The notes under the pieces: model-generated | What the model was told of the DNA's origin: nothing | The model's input: the letters and a program-made list of their open reading frames with translations, nothing else | Databases searched by the model: none | Shown: in pieces, positions 11,840 to 24,099 of the stretch | Layout: each line of letters starts with the position of its first letter | How positions within the stretch are numbered: position 1 is the stretch's first letter | Program-made: the position numbers and the translations under genes | NCBI RefSeq assembly: GCF_003086295.3 | Contig: NC_092048.1 | Location: 106,842,276-106,906,275 of the forward strand | Length of the DNA stretch: 64,000 bases | Source of the DNA: Arachis hypogaea | Lineage: Eukaryota; Streptophyta; Magnoliopsida; Fabales; Fabaceae | Direction of reading: 5' to 3'

Positions 11840-12803
11840 ATGACTTTTCATCACCTTCCCAAGCCAAGAACATAAAATTATACTCTAACATCTTCTCAAG
11901 CATTTTAACAAACACTTGGAAGGTATAAAAGGAAAGCATAGTAAATTGACAACAAGAATGAAATCTAACAACAAATTATTGCAAAAAATCAACAACAACA
12001 ATCAAAGAGAACACAATTATCATGAATTACCTCAAATTGCATTAAAATAAAATAGAAGAAATAAGAGTAGATCAACAACAAAGTATAGAAACAAAGTAGA
12101 AGAAATTACAACAAAAGAATAGAAGAACAAGATATAAAAACAAGGAATTGAAAGGTAGAAGTAGAAGAAAACATGAATTAAAACCTAGATCTAAGCTTAT
12201 TAACCTAAACATAATCCTAATCCTAGAGAGAAGGGAGAGCTTCTCTCTCTAAAACTAACTCTAAAGCTAATCCTATGTGTGAAGTGATGGAATGAATGAA
12301 TTGATGCCTCTCCCCTTCAATCCTTGGTTCCATTTAGTATTTTGGCGCCAAAGTTGGTTTAGATTGGGCCCCATAGCCACTGTGAATTCCCTGGGCACGT
12401 TTTCACTTAAAAATCATGTGACAGCATCGACGCGTACGCGTACAACACGCGTGCGTGTCCATGGGGTTTTTACAATCCACGCGTGCGCGTGCGTGTGGGT
12501 GAGCGCATCTAAATCTTTGGCTTTTTCCATATGTTCTCCCTTTTGCATGCTTTCCTCTTCACTCTTTTGATCCATTCCCAGCTTTTTCAACCTGAAATCA
12601 CTTAACAAACAAATCAAGGCATCTAGTGGAATCAAAAGTGAATTAAAATCATCAAATTAAAGGCCTAAAAGCATGTTTTCACACTTAAGCACAAATCAAG
12701 GGAGAATCATAAAATCATGTTATTTCATTGAATAAATGTGAGAAAAGGTTGATAAAATGCTCTAAATTCAACACAATATAAACCCTGAAAATGGGGTTTA
12801 TCA
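11840..12803 (-). repeat. LTR-C, 5' portion of a minus-strand 3' LTR, truncated by LTR-B
   Basis: On the minus strand this starts TGATAAACCCC at 12803, directly after a purine tract, so it is the 3' LTR of element C, whose internal region lies to the right. A CpG-rich palindromic zone (ACGCGTACGCGT and ACGCGTGCGCGTG words) lies at 12428-12507. The LTR stops at 11840, where LTR-B begins, so its 3' end is missing. The start word and the purine tract resemble what I remember of the peanut FIDEL family, unchecked. Confidence 0.72.
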
Positions 12804-14537
12804 ACCTCCCCACACTTAAACCATAGCATGTCCTCATGTTATACCAAGAATGAAGTAAGGGGTATGGCATTTATTCAATGCAACTAAACTATATTCAACC
12901 TAACTAAATGCAACTACCTACATGAACGCAAATGCTTGGTCAAAACAAATCAACTTCCAAGAGAACATATGTAAGCATGAAGGCTAAAGCAATAGGAATC
13001 AAATCCAACCCAAAGATTTACAATCTTGCAAGAACAAGGATGATTATGGTGAAAACATGTAATTGAGCAATCGAACCCTTACCGGATGTGTATCCGCTCT
13101 AGTCACTCAAGTGTTTAGGGGTTGATTCACTCAATTCTCCTCTAATCATAATTTCCAAGATTTGTTCTTCATCTAACAATCAACAATTATTCAATGCATG
13201 CATACAATTATCATGCGGTCTTTCTCAAAGGTTGTAATGGAGTTAGGGTCAAGGTAGGGTCATATATGGTTAAGTAGGCTAGAATTTGAATCTTTGATTA
13301 ACATAGACTTTCCCACCTAACTTATGATAACCTATACAATTGAGTTCTAACCTAACTACCCATTCTTCACTTTTTCACATACTCATGCATTTTCTTTTCA
13401 TTTCACAACACTTATGCATTGATTCTTATTGAACTTTACTTTTGGGGCATTTTGTCCCCTTTTTTATTTCTTTCTTTTCTTCTTTTCTTTCTTTCTTTTT
13501 CTATATATTTTTTCCTTTTCTTTTCTTTTATTTTTCTCATTTATCTTTCTTTCAAACTATATACAAGAACATCAATGCACAAGGTTTAACATTTGATTAA
13601 TACACGAGTATGCACCCAATTCCCAAATATAAAAATACAAAACACCCTTTTATCCCAACCAATGTTCCCAAATCTCCCCAACTTGAATAATGAACACTCT
13701 CACTAGCCTAAGATAATCAAAAATCCAAACAAGGGACTTTTATTGTTTTTCACTTTAAGCTTGTAATGTGCTAAAATAAAGAACAATTGGGTTAAGTATA
13801 GGCTCAAAATTGGCTAACAATGGAAGGTAAAAGGTAGGCTTATTTGGATGAGTGAGCTAATGAAACAATGGCCTCAGTCAATATAAATGCATGAATACAA
13901 GGAATAATGGACATATAGAATTAAGCAAATCAAGGATTACAATCATAGAAAGAGAACAATTGCACACAAGAAGGAAGATAAGTGGTTATAAGATGTAACC
14001 ACATCATTAGGCTCAAATCTCACATGCTTGTATTCTTAGCTCAAAACATGCTTCACAAAATATATAATTCAAGCAAGTTCCACAAAAATTTTCAATTAAT
14101 TGGGGTAGTGCCCTATGGATAAATTCTTTGGAAAATTTCATTGTTTGACTAAGCTTATCCTAAATGCAATGTTGTGATTTAGAAGTTTAAAATTTCCTTA
14201 GTTTATCCCCTTTTTTCTTAATCAAAACAATTTTTTTATGTAAAAAGGGTAAACTTTGGATTTCAACAATCCAAAATATTTTTCTAATCACAACGAAAAA
14301 GCTAAAACAACTACATAAGGCAAATCTAACTAAAAGTATGAAATATCTACCAACTAAGGTGCAAAATGCAACAACTAAAATAAAAATACCAAAATAACAA
14401 ATATGTACAATAATCCCCAAAGTGCGGTAAAAATAAAGTGCAAAGTACTAAAAATAACATAAAATAAGTGATAAATGTCCGAACTTATCACCCAAAATGG
14501 CAATCCACCGATGGTGACGACGGTGACCTCCCCACAC
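12804..14537 (-). other. 3' untranslated internal region and purine tract of element C
   Basis: On the minus strand, the last bases before the LTR are AAGTGTGGGGAGGT (12804-12817), a plausible purine tract for plus-strand priming. The rest is AT-rich with a simple C/T tract at 13440-13560 (plus strand) and no credible frame. It lies downstream of the ORF at 14538-15790 in the sense direction. Confidence 0.65.
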
Positions 14538-15790
14538 CTAGGATGGAGCATCGTCCTCGATGCTACTGCTCGGGCTGAGGTTGTGGCTCCACGGAGGTCT
14601 GCTGTGCCTCTGGGGTAGTCTGTGTCTGTAGGGGTGCCTCCGGCTGATCCTGCTTCTCCTCATGCTCCTCCTCATCCGAAGAAGAAGGGTCGGCAATAGG
14701 GGCAACCCGACGCCCAGTGCTACAAACATCTGATCCACTCTATCAAGACATCGCATGATGCGGCGCTCACTACACTCCATGAAGCGGAACAGACGCTGTA
14801 CCAATAGATAGGTCGGCTGGGGTGCTAGTGGTGGTGCTATCGGTGCTGCTGGTGCTGATGGATCTGCGGCGGCTGAGGAAGAAGAAAGGCCAGGTGTCGT
14901 TGCTGCTCTGGCTCTGGCTCTAGAGCGACGCTGGAAGGAGGCTTTTTATTCACCCATGACCCCTACGAAATCACTTCCTCCTTTCCGTGGACTGGGGGTG
15001 GTGACTCATCATCCGCCCTCCGTGGAGCACCGGCTCGCTCAGCCATCTCGGTGACCAAAGTCGGGAATTGAAGTGTGCCACGGACATGCCCTCACCACAT
15101 GAATCTCCTGATCAATCGGGGAAAGTATACCTCCTTCCTCTCCATGATACAACCAATAAGGACGAGCATGTCCACCGGAATCTCTGTAAAATGGGTGGTC
15201 GGCATGACATAGTGTGCAAGGATCTGCTGCCATGTCCGAGCCTCCCTTGTCAGATGAGTGAATAGCATCTCCTTGGGTTTCCTATTGTTAGCATCCATCA
15301 CCCAAGGGGCTTCCGGGGTAGCAATAACACTCCTCAAAGCATCATAATCAAACGTCATACAATGTATCTCAACTCCAGCCTGTGCATAAGCATCTGTGTC
15401 ACTAGTTTTAGGAAGGCAGCCGAGTACATCCTCAATAGCCGCCTCTGTAACCAATATCCTTCCGCCCCGTAGGTAAACCGACTCAAGGTTAAATCTGAAA
15501 AAGTTACAATAAAATTCCTGAACCCATGAGGTGTTTACCCGACCCATCTCCCTATCAATAAAACCGAGACCCATTCCCTCAATACGGGCATAAATGGATT
15601 GCTTAAGGTCATTGGGAATGGCCAGTTTTTTCTCAATGTTGAGGGTCTTCAGCCGGTAGTTTGGGAAGTGGAGCTCATAGTATAGGTTAGGAAACCTGTG
15701 AGCATCGGTAGGCGGCAGTTGCTGGTCTGTTTTATCCTTTTCCGAAAGGGGGTTCTTAGCATAATCTGTGAAAGGAGAAGCAGCAGAGGA
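14538..15790 (-). pseudogene. 3' ORF of element C, putative plant transposon protein domain
   Basis: An open minus-strand frame runs from the break near 15790 to about 15092 without a stop, so the start codon is lost. It carries YELHFPNYR, WVQEFYCNFFR and VTEAAIEDVLGC, motifs of the large uncharacterised domain that Pfam calls a putative plant transposon protein. The coding sequence then appears to shift frame at about 15090-14940. A Pro/Gln-rich tail ends in SIEDDAPS at the stop 14538-14540, an ending I associate with legume Athila-like 3' ORFs. The biochemical role is unknown. The frame is cut at its N-terminal side by the junction with element D. Confidence 0.65.
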
Positions 15791-17152
15791 GATGGGAACT
15801 TTTGTGTGAGTCCCTCACAGACATAAGTGTAGTCATGATAAGAGAATTCTACGCAAATGCTGTAAAGACAAGCAAGGATAGCCCTCCTTACAAGAGCTAT
15901 GTCAGGGGTGTTGAGGTAGATTTTAGTGCACTATCTATTATGAGAGTCCTGCAGTTGAGAGTAATAACCTATGGAGAACTTAGCTTTGAGGACAGACTGC
16001 AGGGTGAGAATGACCCTGATGAAATATTACATGGGTTATACTTTGAAAGCAGAGACTGGAAAGGGACTCAGAGGGAGCTCCAAGCTACTTGAAAAGAATA
16101 GATCTCATAGCTGAAGCCAAAGGGTGGTATGAGATAGTGAGGAGATCTATACTCCCTACTGCGAATACCTCATGAGTCACAATCAAGAGAACCATCTTAA
16201 CGTATTGCATATTGAGGGGAGGAGAAATCAACATCCCACAGCTCATACCAGATAGCATTCAGGAGATAGCTGAGGATACAGGCAAAAGAAGGCTTGGTCA
16301 CCCAAGCACTATTCTGAGGCTGTGCAATAGGGCTGGGGTACTTTTTGAGGATGAAGATACAGAGAAGGTAAAAGGAAGCAGGGGAATTACAAGGCAAAGA
16401 ATGGAAGGTGCCACTGATGATGACAACCAAGATGAAGAAAGAGCTCAAGGTAGAGGAAGGAGACCACAAGTGGAGGGAGAACAAGCTCTGGGTGCAATGG
16501 ACATGAGCCAATTGCAAAGAGCCATTGAAGAAATATCTCAACAACACATGAGAGCACAGGAGCAGTATATGAGGCAACAAGAGCTATACTTGCAACAGCA
16601 AGAGCAATATTTGAAGGATCGTGAACAACAACTGCATTGGCAGTAGCAAATGATGGACAAGCAGGACAACTTCCAGCTCCAGATGTTGGAACAACAAAGG
16701 GAGTTTCAAGCAAGAATTCTTGAGGGGCAAAAGAAACAATCAGCAAATGTTCAAGAATCAGTTAATGGATTGTTCCTACGACAGGCCAAGTATGGGGAGT
16801 ACACCCAAAATCTCTACCAATGGAAAAACATATATCATACAATTGGAGAACACAGGTATGTGGATAGAATGGAGTATGGTATAGCAACTCAAGCAAAGTT
16901 GGACTATGTAGTCCATAGCATGCCTACATTGAACCAACAGATCAAGCCATTTGAGCAATGCCAAGAGTTGACCATCAGAGAGCACTAGCCAACAAACAAA
17001 CAGCACACATGCAACAAGGATTGAAGGAAGCTGGGCTCTGGGATCAGGTAGACAAAATTTTGGATAGAAGGTGCCCTGTTGAAGAACCTCAAGAAAGAAG
17101 GAAGAAGAAGAAGAAAGGAGAAAGCAGCAAAGGGAAGGAGCACGACAACTAG
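15791..17152 (+). pseudogene. 3' ORF of truncated element D, same domain class, broken
   Basis: A plus-strand relative of the previous ORF, entered in mid-domain at the motif VVMIREFYANAV (15830-15870). It then shows GGEINIPQL and RLGHPSTILRLCNRAGV (about 16216-16340), followed by a long Gln/Glu-rich coiled-coil tail (16490-16760) and a Lys-rich end. Visible breaks are a frameshift and a TGA near 16090-16175, an in-frame TAG at 16644-16646, and another shift near 16960-16985. The frame ends at 17150-17152. Nothing upstream of 15791 belongs to this element, so its gag, pol and 5' LTR are gone. Confidence 0.62.
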
Positions 17153-18153
17153 AGGTGGTGGAGTTCTTTTTATAGTTCTAATTAAATAAGGATGATGCAT
17201 ACCTGAAACATGATATGCCTCCAAATGTTTTATGTTCTGCATTTTCATATCTTGAGTAGTTTTTTTGTTAGGATTTGTATTATGCTTGTTATCACTCATA
17301 TGCTTTAATTCATGTTTTGTCTCCCTTTATGCATCAATAAGAGAAAAATGTTTGACATAGAGAGTAAATGTCCAATGTTGTAGGAATTAGAATGAAATTC
17401 AGTGGTGGTGCTTGCTTGATTTAATGATTAGCTCAATAATAAAAGCTGCATAATAGGATGTTCTTTGTAGTGTGAACTAAGTTTCTGCTATAAAACCTTT
17501 TATTAATGAGCATTCCTTGAGAATGAAGCAAAATAAGAAAGAAAAATAAAAAGAAAAGCCAAGAATTGGCAAAGAAACAAACAATAAGGCTAGACACTAA
17601 TAGCTTGGATCTTAGGACATATGCATATGGTGCTTTTTGTACTAGGATATGCTTGGACAATTAGGTTCTGAGGAGTATTTTAAAACTTGGTCACTTGGAT
17701 TAACTAATCCGGGATTACCAACCGAAAGTCCATTATCAAGAGCAACCTAGTTATAAAGCATTTAGTGATCCAAAGAGATGCTGGGCATCAATGTTCCTAG
17801 GAAGAAATTGTGATCCAAGTGTCTGTGGTTAAGAAGTGTTGAGCAAAAATTGAGCCAAAAAGCTGCTGCAACACTTGCCACCAAGCTTTCATTAAGAAAT
17901 AAGCTTTCTAAGCAAAAGAAAGAAAGAAAAAGCTAACAAGGATCAATCAAAGAGCAACAACTCTAGTGAACCATCAAAGAGACATTCCATATCAGATAGC
18001 TAAGAATAATTGAGCTACATTTGTCTGCATAAAACCCCATGAACCAAGTTCAATTATCTGCTAAATAAGGACATGCATGCTTCTCTGTCTCATTTCATTT
18101 CTTCTTATGTTTAGTGCTTACTTGGGGACAAACAAGATTTATGTTTGGTGTTG
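17153..18153 (+). other. 3' untranslated internal region of element D
   Basis: About 1 kb without a credible frame. It ends with acttggggacaaacaag and then TTTATGTTTGGTGTTG directly before the LTR, a decayed version of the end hairpin and phrase seen in element 1 (9523-9559) and beside LTR G. Confidence 0.6.
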
Positions 18154-18554
18154 TGATGACAAGTCATCTTATGCTAGCTTTTCAAGCATTTTTCACTTGT
18201 TTCATTAGGTTTTATGCACTTTCTTGCACCATAAGTAAGTAATTGGAGTGGATTTTCATGGTTATCTTGAATCAATCAAACATCATGTATTTTGCACAAA
18301 ATCATAGGTTTTATGCTAGAATTAATTGATTTTATAAATAATGCAAAGATCTAGTGATTTTGGTGGAGCTTTGATTAGTTGTTTGGTTGCTTGTAGGTGA
18401 AGAAATGGTGAAAAAAGGAATTTTTGGCACACTTTTGAAATTTGAGCACGCTTTGGACATTAGGCCATGCTTTAAAAAGCGTGGCCCATGAAAATAAAGC
18501 GTGGCGCTCTTAAGCTTTGAAACAAAGACAACATCCAAGGCTGGTTCTCAAAGA

Positions 18555-18841
18555 AGTGAGCACTATGCTCACTCTAGTGAGCATTGTCGAACATCAAATC
18601 AAAGAGAGGAAAAGAGCGCTCAAATAAGTGAGCACCATGCTCACTTGAAGTGAGCATTTTCGTGCCTTCACCAAGGAAAATAAGGGAGCACAGCATGGAA
18701 AAAAGGGGAGCACCAGGGATCGAAGCTGGGGACGCACTCAATACAAGATGTAGCGCTCAAATAGTGAGAGGACAATGCTCACTTAGTGAGCGCTACACTA
18801 AAAGCATGCTAGGCCAAGGGAAAGTGAGCACAATGCTCACT
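18555..18841 (+). repeat. Cluster of AGTGAGCA-nnn-TGCTCACT hairpins in LTR-D
   Basis: Perfect short hairpins lie at 18555-18573 (8-bp arms, loop CTA), 18626-18646 (9-bp arms, loop CCA) and 18823-18841 (8-bp arms, loop CAA). A wider pair, TAGCGCTCA (18751) with TGAGCGCTA (18787), encloses further half-copies. The arms are kept while the loops vary. Confidence 0.88.
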
Positions 18842-18976
18842 AAACCGAGCGCAGCACTCCCCTGGGAGCTAAACCCATGCACACCACCTCACTTGAACTA
18901 AGCCACTCCTGGTCCATCCATTCAAGGCCAAATTGGAAAAGCCCACTCCAAGCTTTGAAGACCAAAATAGAAAGTG

Positions 18977-18985
18977 TATAAATAG
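18977..18985 (+). promoter_or_regulatory. Candidate TATA box of LTR-D
   Basis: TATAAATAG lies about 820 bp into the LTR and just downstream of the palindrome cluster. It is the best promoter-like word in this LTR. Confidence 0.45.
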
Positions 18986-20033
18986 GAATAACTTTGATTT
19001 GTAAAGGAATTTTTGGCTCATTTTCTTTTGTTTTACCTTTAGCTCAGATTTTAGTTTTAAATTTGGGGATTTGGGATTTGGATCTAGTTTTCTTTCTGTA
19101 TTTTCTTTTCTTCTGCAACTTTCACTATCTGTTCTTAGAATTTGAATTGAGATTGAAGAGCTTCATTGATTCCAAGTTTGAGAATCATCTTTTACCTCTC
19201 TTATCAATTGTTCTAAGAATTGGATCTGAGTTTAGTTTTCTGTTTTCAATTTCTTTCATCTGCAAATTCTACTTTTTTGCTTTAGGTTTTTGGATTAAGA
19301 TTGAGGAATTCTATTGAATTTGGATATGAGTTTCTTTTGATGTTTTAAATTTCATTTTTTTCTGCAATTTATTTTCTGCTTGATCAAGAGAGTAATTGAG
19401 AGTTAGATCTGCTTTCTAACCTCATTGCTCTTCTTCGATCTTCAAGTTCTCTTTAAGGTTTTCATAATTGACTTAAGTTCTCTTGCTGTTTTATTTCTTA
19501 AAGCAATTTTCCATTTCTGTTCTTGCTACTGAGATCCAGATATGAAGTCTTGCAACTCAGAGCTTCCTGATTTACTTTAGTTTGCAATTCCTTGTTCAAT
19601 TCCAAGTCCCAGCACCCAAATCCTTTTACTCTTCAAGCAATTTATATTTCTCAGCAATTTAGATTCAGCAAATTTACAATTCTTGCACTTTAAGTTTTTG
19701 CAATTTACTTTTCTTGCAATTTAAGTTTCTGCTCTTTTACTTTCTTGTTCTTTAAGTTACTTGCAATTTATCTCTTCTGGACTTTATTCTTCTACTTAAT
19801 TTACCTTCTGCATCTTTGTTTACTTGCAATTTAGCTTCTGTCAATCAAAAATCACTCAATTCATCAAATATTTGCTTAACTAAATTCATCACCTAAATAA
19901 AATTACTCAATCCATCAATCCCTGTGGGATCGACCTCACTCTTGTGAGTAATTACTACTTGATGCAACCCGGTACACTTGCCGGTGAGTTTTGGTGTGGA
20001 ATCTGATTTCCACTCATCACCGCACTATCAAAA

Positions 20034-23000
20034 TGTTACGCTTCCGGCTGCGCCACTCTGATAGCTAGGATATTACGACGATTTTAATATATTAAATAAT
20101 AAAATAGGAGCCTATTTAAAACTTAAAACCGTATAACCCACAATGAAAGACTTTTAGTTAAAAACATAAATTCATACTTACAAATCATAAATCCTATATA
20201 TACATAAGTATTAACTTACAAACATTCATATCACGAATTTCTATTCCTCTTAGAAAATTGGTAACATCTAAAATAGTACAAAAACATCGTATAACAAGAT
20301 TAGAAATAAAGTATTCATAACTTCTTTTTCATGTCCTGAAAAAGGAAAAACCTGTAGGGGAGTCAGAATATCATCCTTGCTGGTTCTCACTATAGGGTTA
20401 CAGAATTGCTATAATAAGATAGATAAAATAAAACTGTTTTCAAGGTACAGTGATCATTGCTCGTCTTATGTATCTTTTCAAATGCCAAAAGTTTACATTA
20501 AAAAAAATCCAAAAATCATTTTTAAAGAGAAATCAGCTAATCCTTCAAAATACAAAGCCTTTTTCCTTTCGTATAAAATAGTAAAAGTTTTTCTAGACAG
20601 TATGAATGACCAACCTGTTCCAAGCATAGGTTCATTAAGTCTATGCTGAACCAGTTTGATTTTTTATACAGAACTAGACCTCAAACACATACAAGCCATG
20701 GCCTCAGGCCCATCACATAATCAAACACAGTCTCAGGCCCAAACAACTCAATCAACATCCAATTTACCACAATCCAACCAATTTCAGACACAAACACAAG
20801 TAAAGAGGTTCAAACACAATCAAAGTAGTTACATCAAGTATAGTAATTAGCTGTTAAACATAATTATTCACATAGGCAAACCAATTATATTATACACACC
20901 CAAATAATGTCACATAGATTCATATGATGAATGCATGTCCTGTTGGCTATGATATCACATCGTCGGTTCAACTACCAACCCGACACATCCCCATTGGAAT
21001 GTCGCTTTCAGTCACGTTTATAAATGGGAACCCCATGGGATATAGTGCCCAGCTCACTTTTCCTGAGATATAGTGCTCGGCCACTCTTATGACCGAAAGT
21101 ATGTGAGTGGGACTTCTACCACAGCCATCACACCTCAGCGTAAGGGGGACGAACCCCATTTTCTATGCCTACAACTCAGCATAAGCGAGATGAACCATAG
21201 CCCTTAAGCCTACATCTCATTAATATTATTCAAAAGAAATTATCATTTCCAAAAACAGTTTAATGATTCATGGTAAAATCTCTCAGCATAAGTTATGCCT
21301 ACAACTCAGCGCAAGCGGGACGAATCCGACCCTTACTCCTACTAAACAATATCTCATCAATCTCAGTAATATCCACAATCAATCAGTATTTCACAAATCA
21401 TTCTTAGCCTATTTACTTCCAAATAACAAACATATTCAAGGACCACTTTTTCTCAATTCAATTTCCTTTCAAAACAAAGCCACTTTCCGCAACATCTTTC
21501 CGAAACTCCCAAACGACTTCAAAACCATGCCAAATTTAAAATCTCTTTTAAAAGACTCAAAATCATTCATTTTAAATCATGATTTGGTCATAAAATTTCT
21601 CAGCAGAGTCTCAAGACTTTAGGGGAGAATAACCTAACTCATTTCCTTAAATTCATTGAAAACCTCTAAAACCTTAGCTTCTTGATTTGAATAAATAAAA
21701 TAGAATTTAAACCAAAACCAAGTCATGTATCCAAATATTCTGAACCAATTAAAAAACCAACTTACTTAAACCAAAACACAATCATTTAAACCGAAAACCA
21801 ATTTCAACTTCATTCTAAAATCTGAAGCGTTTCCAAATGCTCGAAAATTATTTTAGTTTTGTTAAATCAAAATTTTAAAGAATACTTCAAACTTTTTTCT
21901 AAAGCTGAAATAAAGTGAAATTAGTCAATCAAAATTCAAGTTTCTTTTAAATCCACTAAAACTCCTCCAAATCTGCTTACTTAATCAAATTCCAAAACAT
22001 AAGTATTTTCATCTTTAAATCGACTTAAAAACATAATTCTTTTCTTAAATAAATTACATTCAAAATATAATAATTTTCTTAATAAAATAAGTTCAAACAT
22101 AATTCATTTATCAATAATTCAATTCAAAGCATAATTCATTATTTTCAAAATAATGTTTCAAACAAAGTCTCAAATTTTATAGAAATTTCAGCAGTACCTC
22201 TCCTAAAACTTGGACTTTGCCACGCTTTTCGAGTCCCAACCAAACCAATCTTCAACCCTTTCTAACGGGTTCAAGACCAAATCAGTTTCAAATAAAACAA
22301 AATTCAGACTTTCAACTATTGAAATCATTTCAAATCGAACCAATCAGAAATCTCCAATTTAACAAAATCAGTCAATAATTCAATCAAAGAGACAACCATA
22401 TTCATCCAAGACAAACCAGACAATTCATAAGACTTACATAATCACCTAAAATGCATTTCTCATATCAATATCAATTTATAACAATTCCAATTACAAAATA
22501 AGTTTTTAGAAAAAGCCCCTACCTCGATAAGCGAATCCGTAAACCAAACGCATCACAGAAAATCTTTTCTCTCGGCCCGCGGTCAGCGGAAGCTGCAACC
22601 TCAGCTTCAAGCCATAGCTCCACTTACTTTTGCAACAACATATAAAACTTTAAATCACAACATGCGGCCCTGATAACTAAATCCTAAAACATAGACATCG
22701 CAAAAACCTTAATAATACATAACTGAATACTAACACAGGGGTTTTCGAAACATAATCACTTATTGTAATAAGAAAATGACACAGTGGCGGTCGCTGAACC
22801 GATTTGGCGGCATGTACGACAGCCACCCCAAGCGACAGCAGCGACCAGAACTTCGATGACAGTGGCTGTAACAACGTGCAGTAACAATAAAGTTCCCAGA
22901 ATCTCAAAGAAACGAAAACCAAACTTAAAATCCTTACCGGCTATAGATCCGACGGCGGCAGCGGCATTTCTCGGTGGCAGAAGCTCGGCCACGGTGGTGC

Positions 23001-24099
23001 AACTCCCAGCAGTAGCGGCAGCGACGGCAAGGCACTGACGGCGGCGACAGAATTAGCAAAGAACGGCGGATCTAACGGCGATGAGAAGGCAACAGGAGCT
23101 CCCTCTCTTTCTCTCTTCGCAGGTCCGTCTCCCAGTGACGGCTCAATCGTGGATTGGTGGCTCTGTGGTAATGGTGTGGCAAGATGCGGCAGTGGCCTCC
23201 CTCCAGCAGTGGCGACGGGGAGCGAACGGCGACGGCGATGAGGCTGGCTCCACGGTGCTACAGCTCAAGGACGGTGACTCGTGAGGATGACGTCAACGGG
23301 GGTCCTTGTGGCGGTCGTGGCCTTCCTCCCCTCAATGGCATCAACGGCGACGGCGAGCCCAGTGCCGCTGACACAGCTCCCCCTCTCTTCCTCTCCTTCT
23401 TCCTCGAGCTCCTTTCCCCATTTCCCTTTCTTCTCTCTTTTCCTTTCTTCTTTTCTTTTTCTTGCAGCTGTTGCTGCGTGTTGTGTGTGTTGGGTGTGTG
23501 CGTATGTGTTGTGTGAGTTGTAGGGGTTGGGTAGCTAGGGTTATAGTTAGGTAAAAAATTAGGATTTTGATTTAGAAATTTTCGGTTTAATTTGAGTAGG
23601 GTAATTTTAATAAAATTGGGGTATAAAGTATTAATTTAAAATCTAAATTGAATTTCTAAAAATTATTTTAAAATATTATTTGTTGTATTAAAATACTAAT
23701 TGATTCTCCATCAATTACTCTAATTAAAAATACATGGTAAATTAATTTTCTTTATCCTTAAAACTTAAAGTATTAAATTATATAAATATAAATTATTTAA
23801 ATCAAATCATATAAATTCTTATTAATTCATAACTACCAACTTTATATTTTAAATATAGAAAATAGCTCAATAATTGAGCCAAACCTCATTATTTCTGAAT
23901 TTCTTAAACTTTAAATTGTAAATAGAAAAATAATTCATAATTAGAGTTTGGATAAAAACCTTAATTTATTTCAAATCCAATTAATCAAAACTTCCTTTAA
24001 TTATCTTCAATAAAATAATTTCTAAAACTAAAACTGTAAATAAATATATGATTTGAAATTAGTTCATAATAAGACTTTTCAAAAGTTCTGGGTCTTACA
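20034..24099 (-). repeat. LTR-E1, long LTR on the minus strand (chromovirus-like family)
   Basis: On the minus strand this begins TGTAAGACCCAGAA at 24099, the same start as solo LTR E2 (57794), and ends about CGTAACA at 20034. It is about 4.07 kb. From right to left it has an AT-rich U3, a GC-rich CGG-type tract (about 22780-23330), a long AT-rich middle, and a zone of short repeats (CAGCNTAAGCGNGA words at 21136, 21177 and 21307) near a GTCGGTT/AACCCGAC hairpin (20962-20984). The left border is inferred. No matching duplication was found (caaaa versus tctca), so one end may be altered. The frames in the GC-rich part are low-complexity and not credible proteins. Confidence 0.6.
20038..20062 (-). 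other. Initiator tRNA-Met 5' part-like sequence at the end of LTR-E1
   Basis: On the minus strand, ATCAGAGTGGCGCAGC followed by CGGAAGCGT matches, from memory, the first 24 nt of plant initiator tRNA-Met, with one extra C. This covers the 5' acceptor strand and the D arm. The anticodon and T arms do not follow, so it is not a tRNA gene. CTATCA at the left of the motif can pair with TGATAG a little further on, closing a small D-arm-only cloverleaf-like fold. Confidence 0.7.

Larger units (their letters stand above)
18154..20019 (+). repeat. LTR-D, 3' LTR of truncated element D
   Basis: A 1866-bp LTR from TGATGACAAG to ...CTCATCA. The start is well fixed by the preceding internal end; the right border is inferred from the CA ending. 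It contains the palindrome cluster 18555-18841 and a TATAAATAG box at 18977. Its end carries the cgacctcac/gtgagtaatt and cacttgccggtgag words that recur near the ends of several LTRs here. It is the same family as LTR-A but in the opposite orientation. Confidence 0.75.

Noticed and set aside
20034..20080. Possible initiator tRNA-Met gene
   Set aside because: Only the 5' acceptor strand and D arm are present; anticodon and T arms are absent.
22756..23523. Several overlapping frames of 67-110 codons in GC-rich DNA
   Set aside because: Low-complexity Ala/Ser/Arg/Val composition from CGG-type repeats inside LTR-E1, with frames open on both strands at once.
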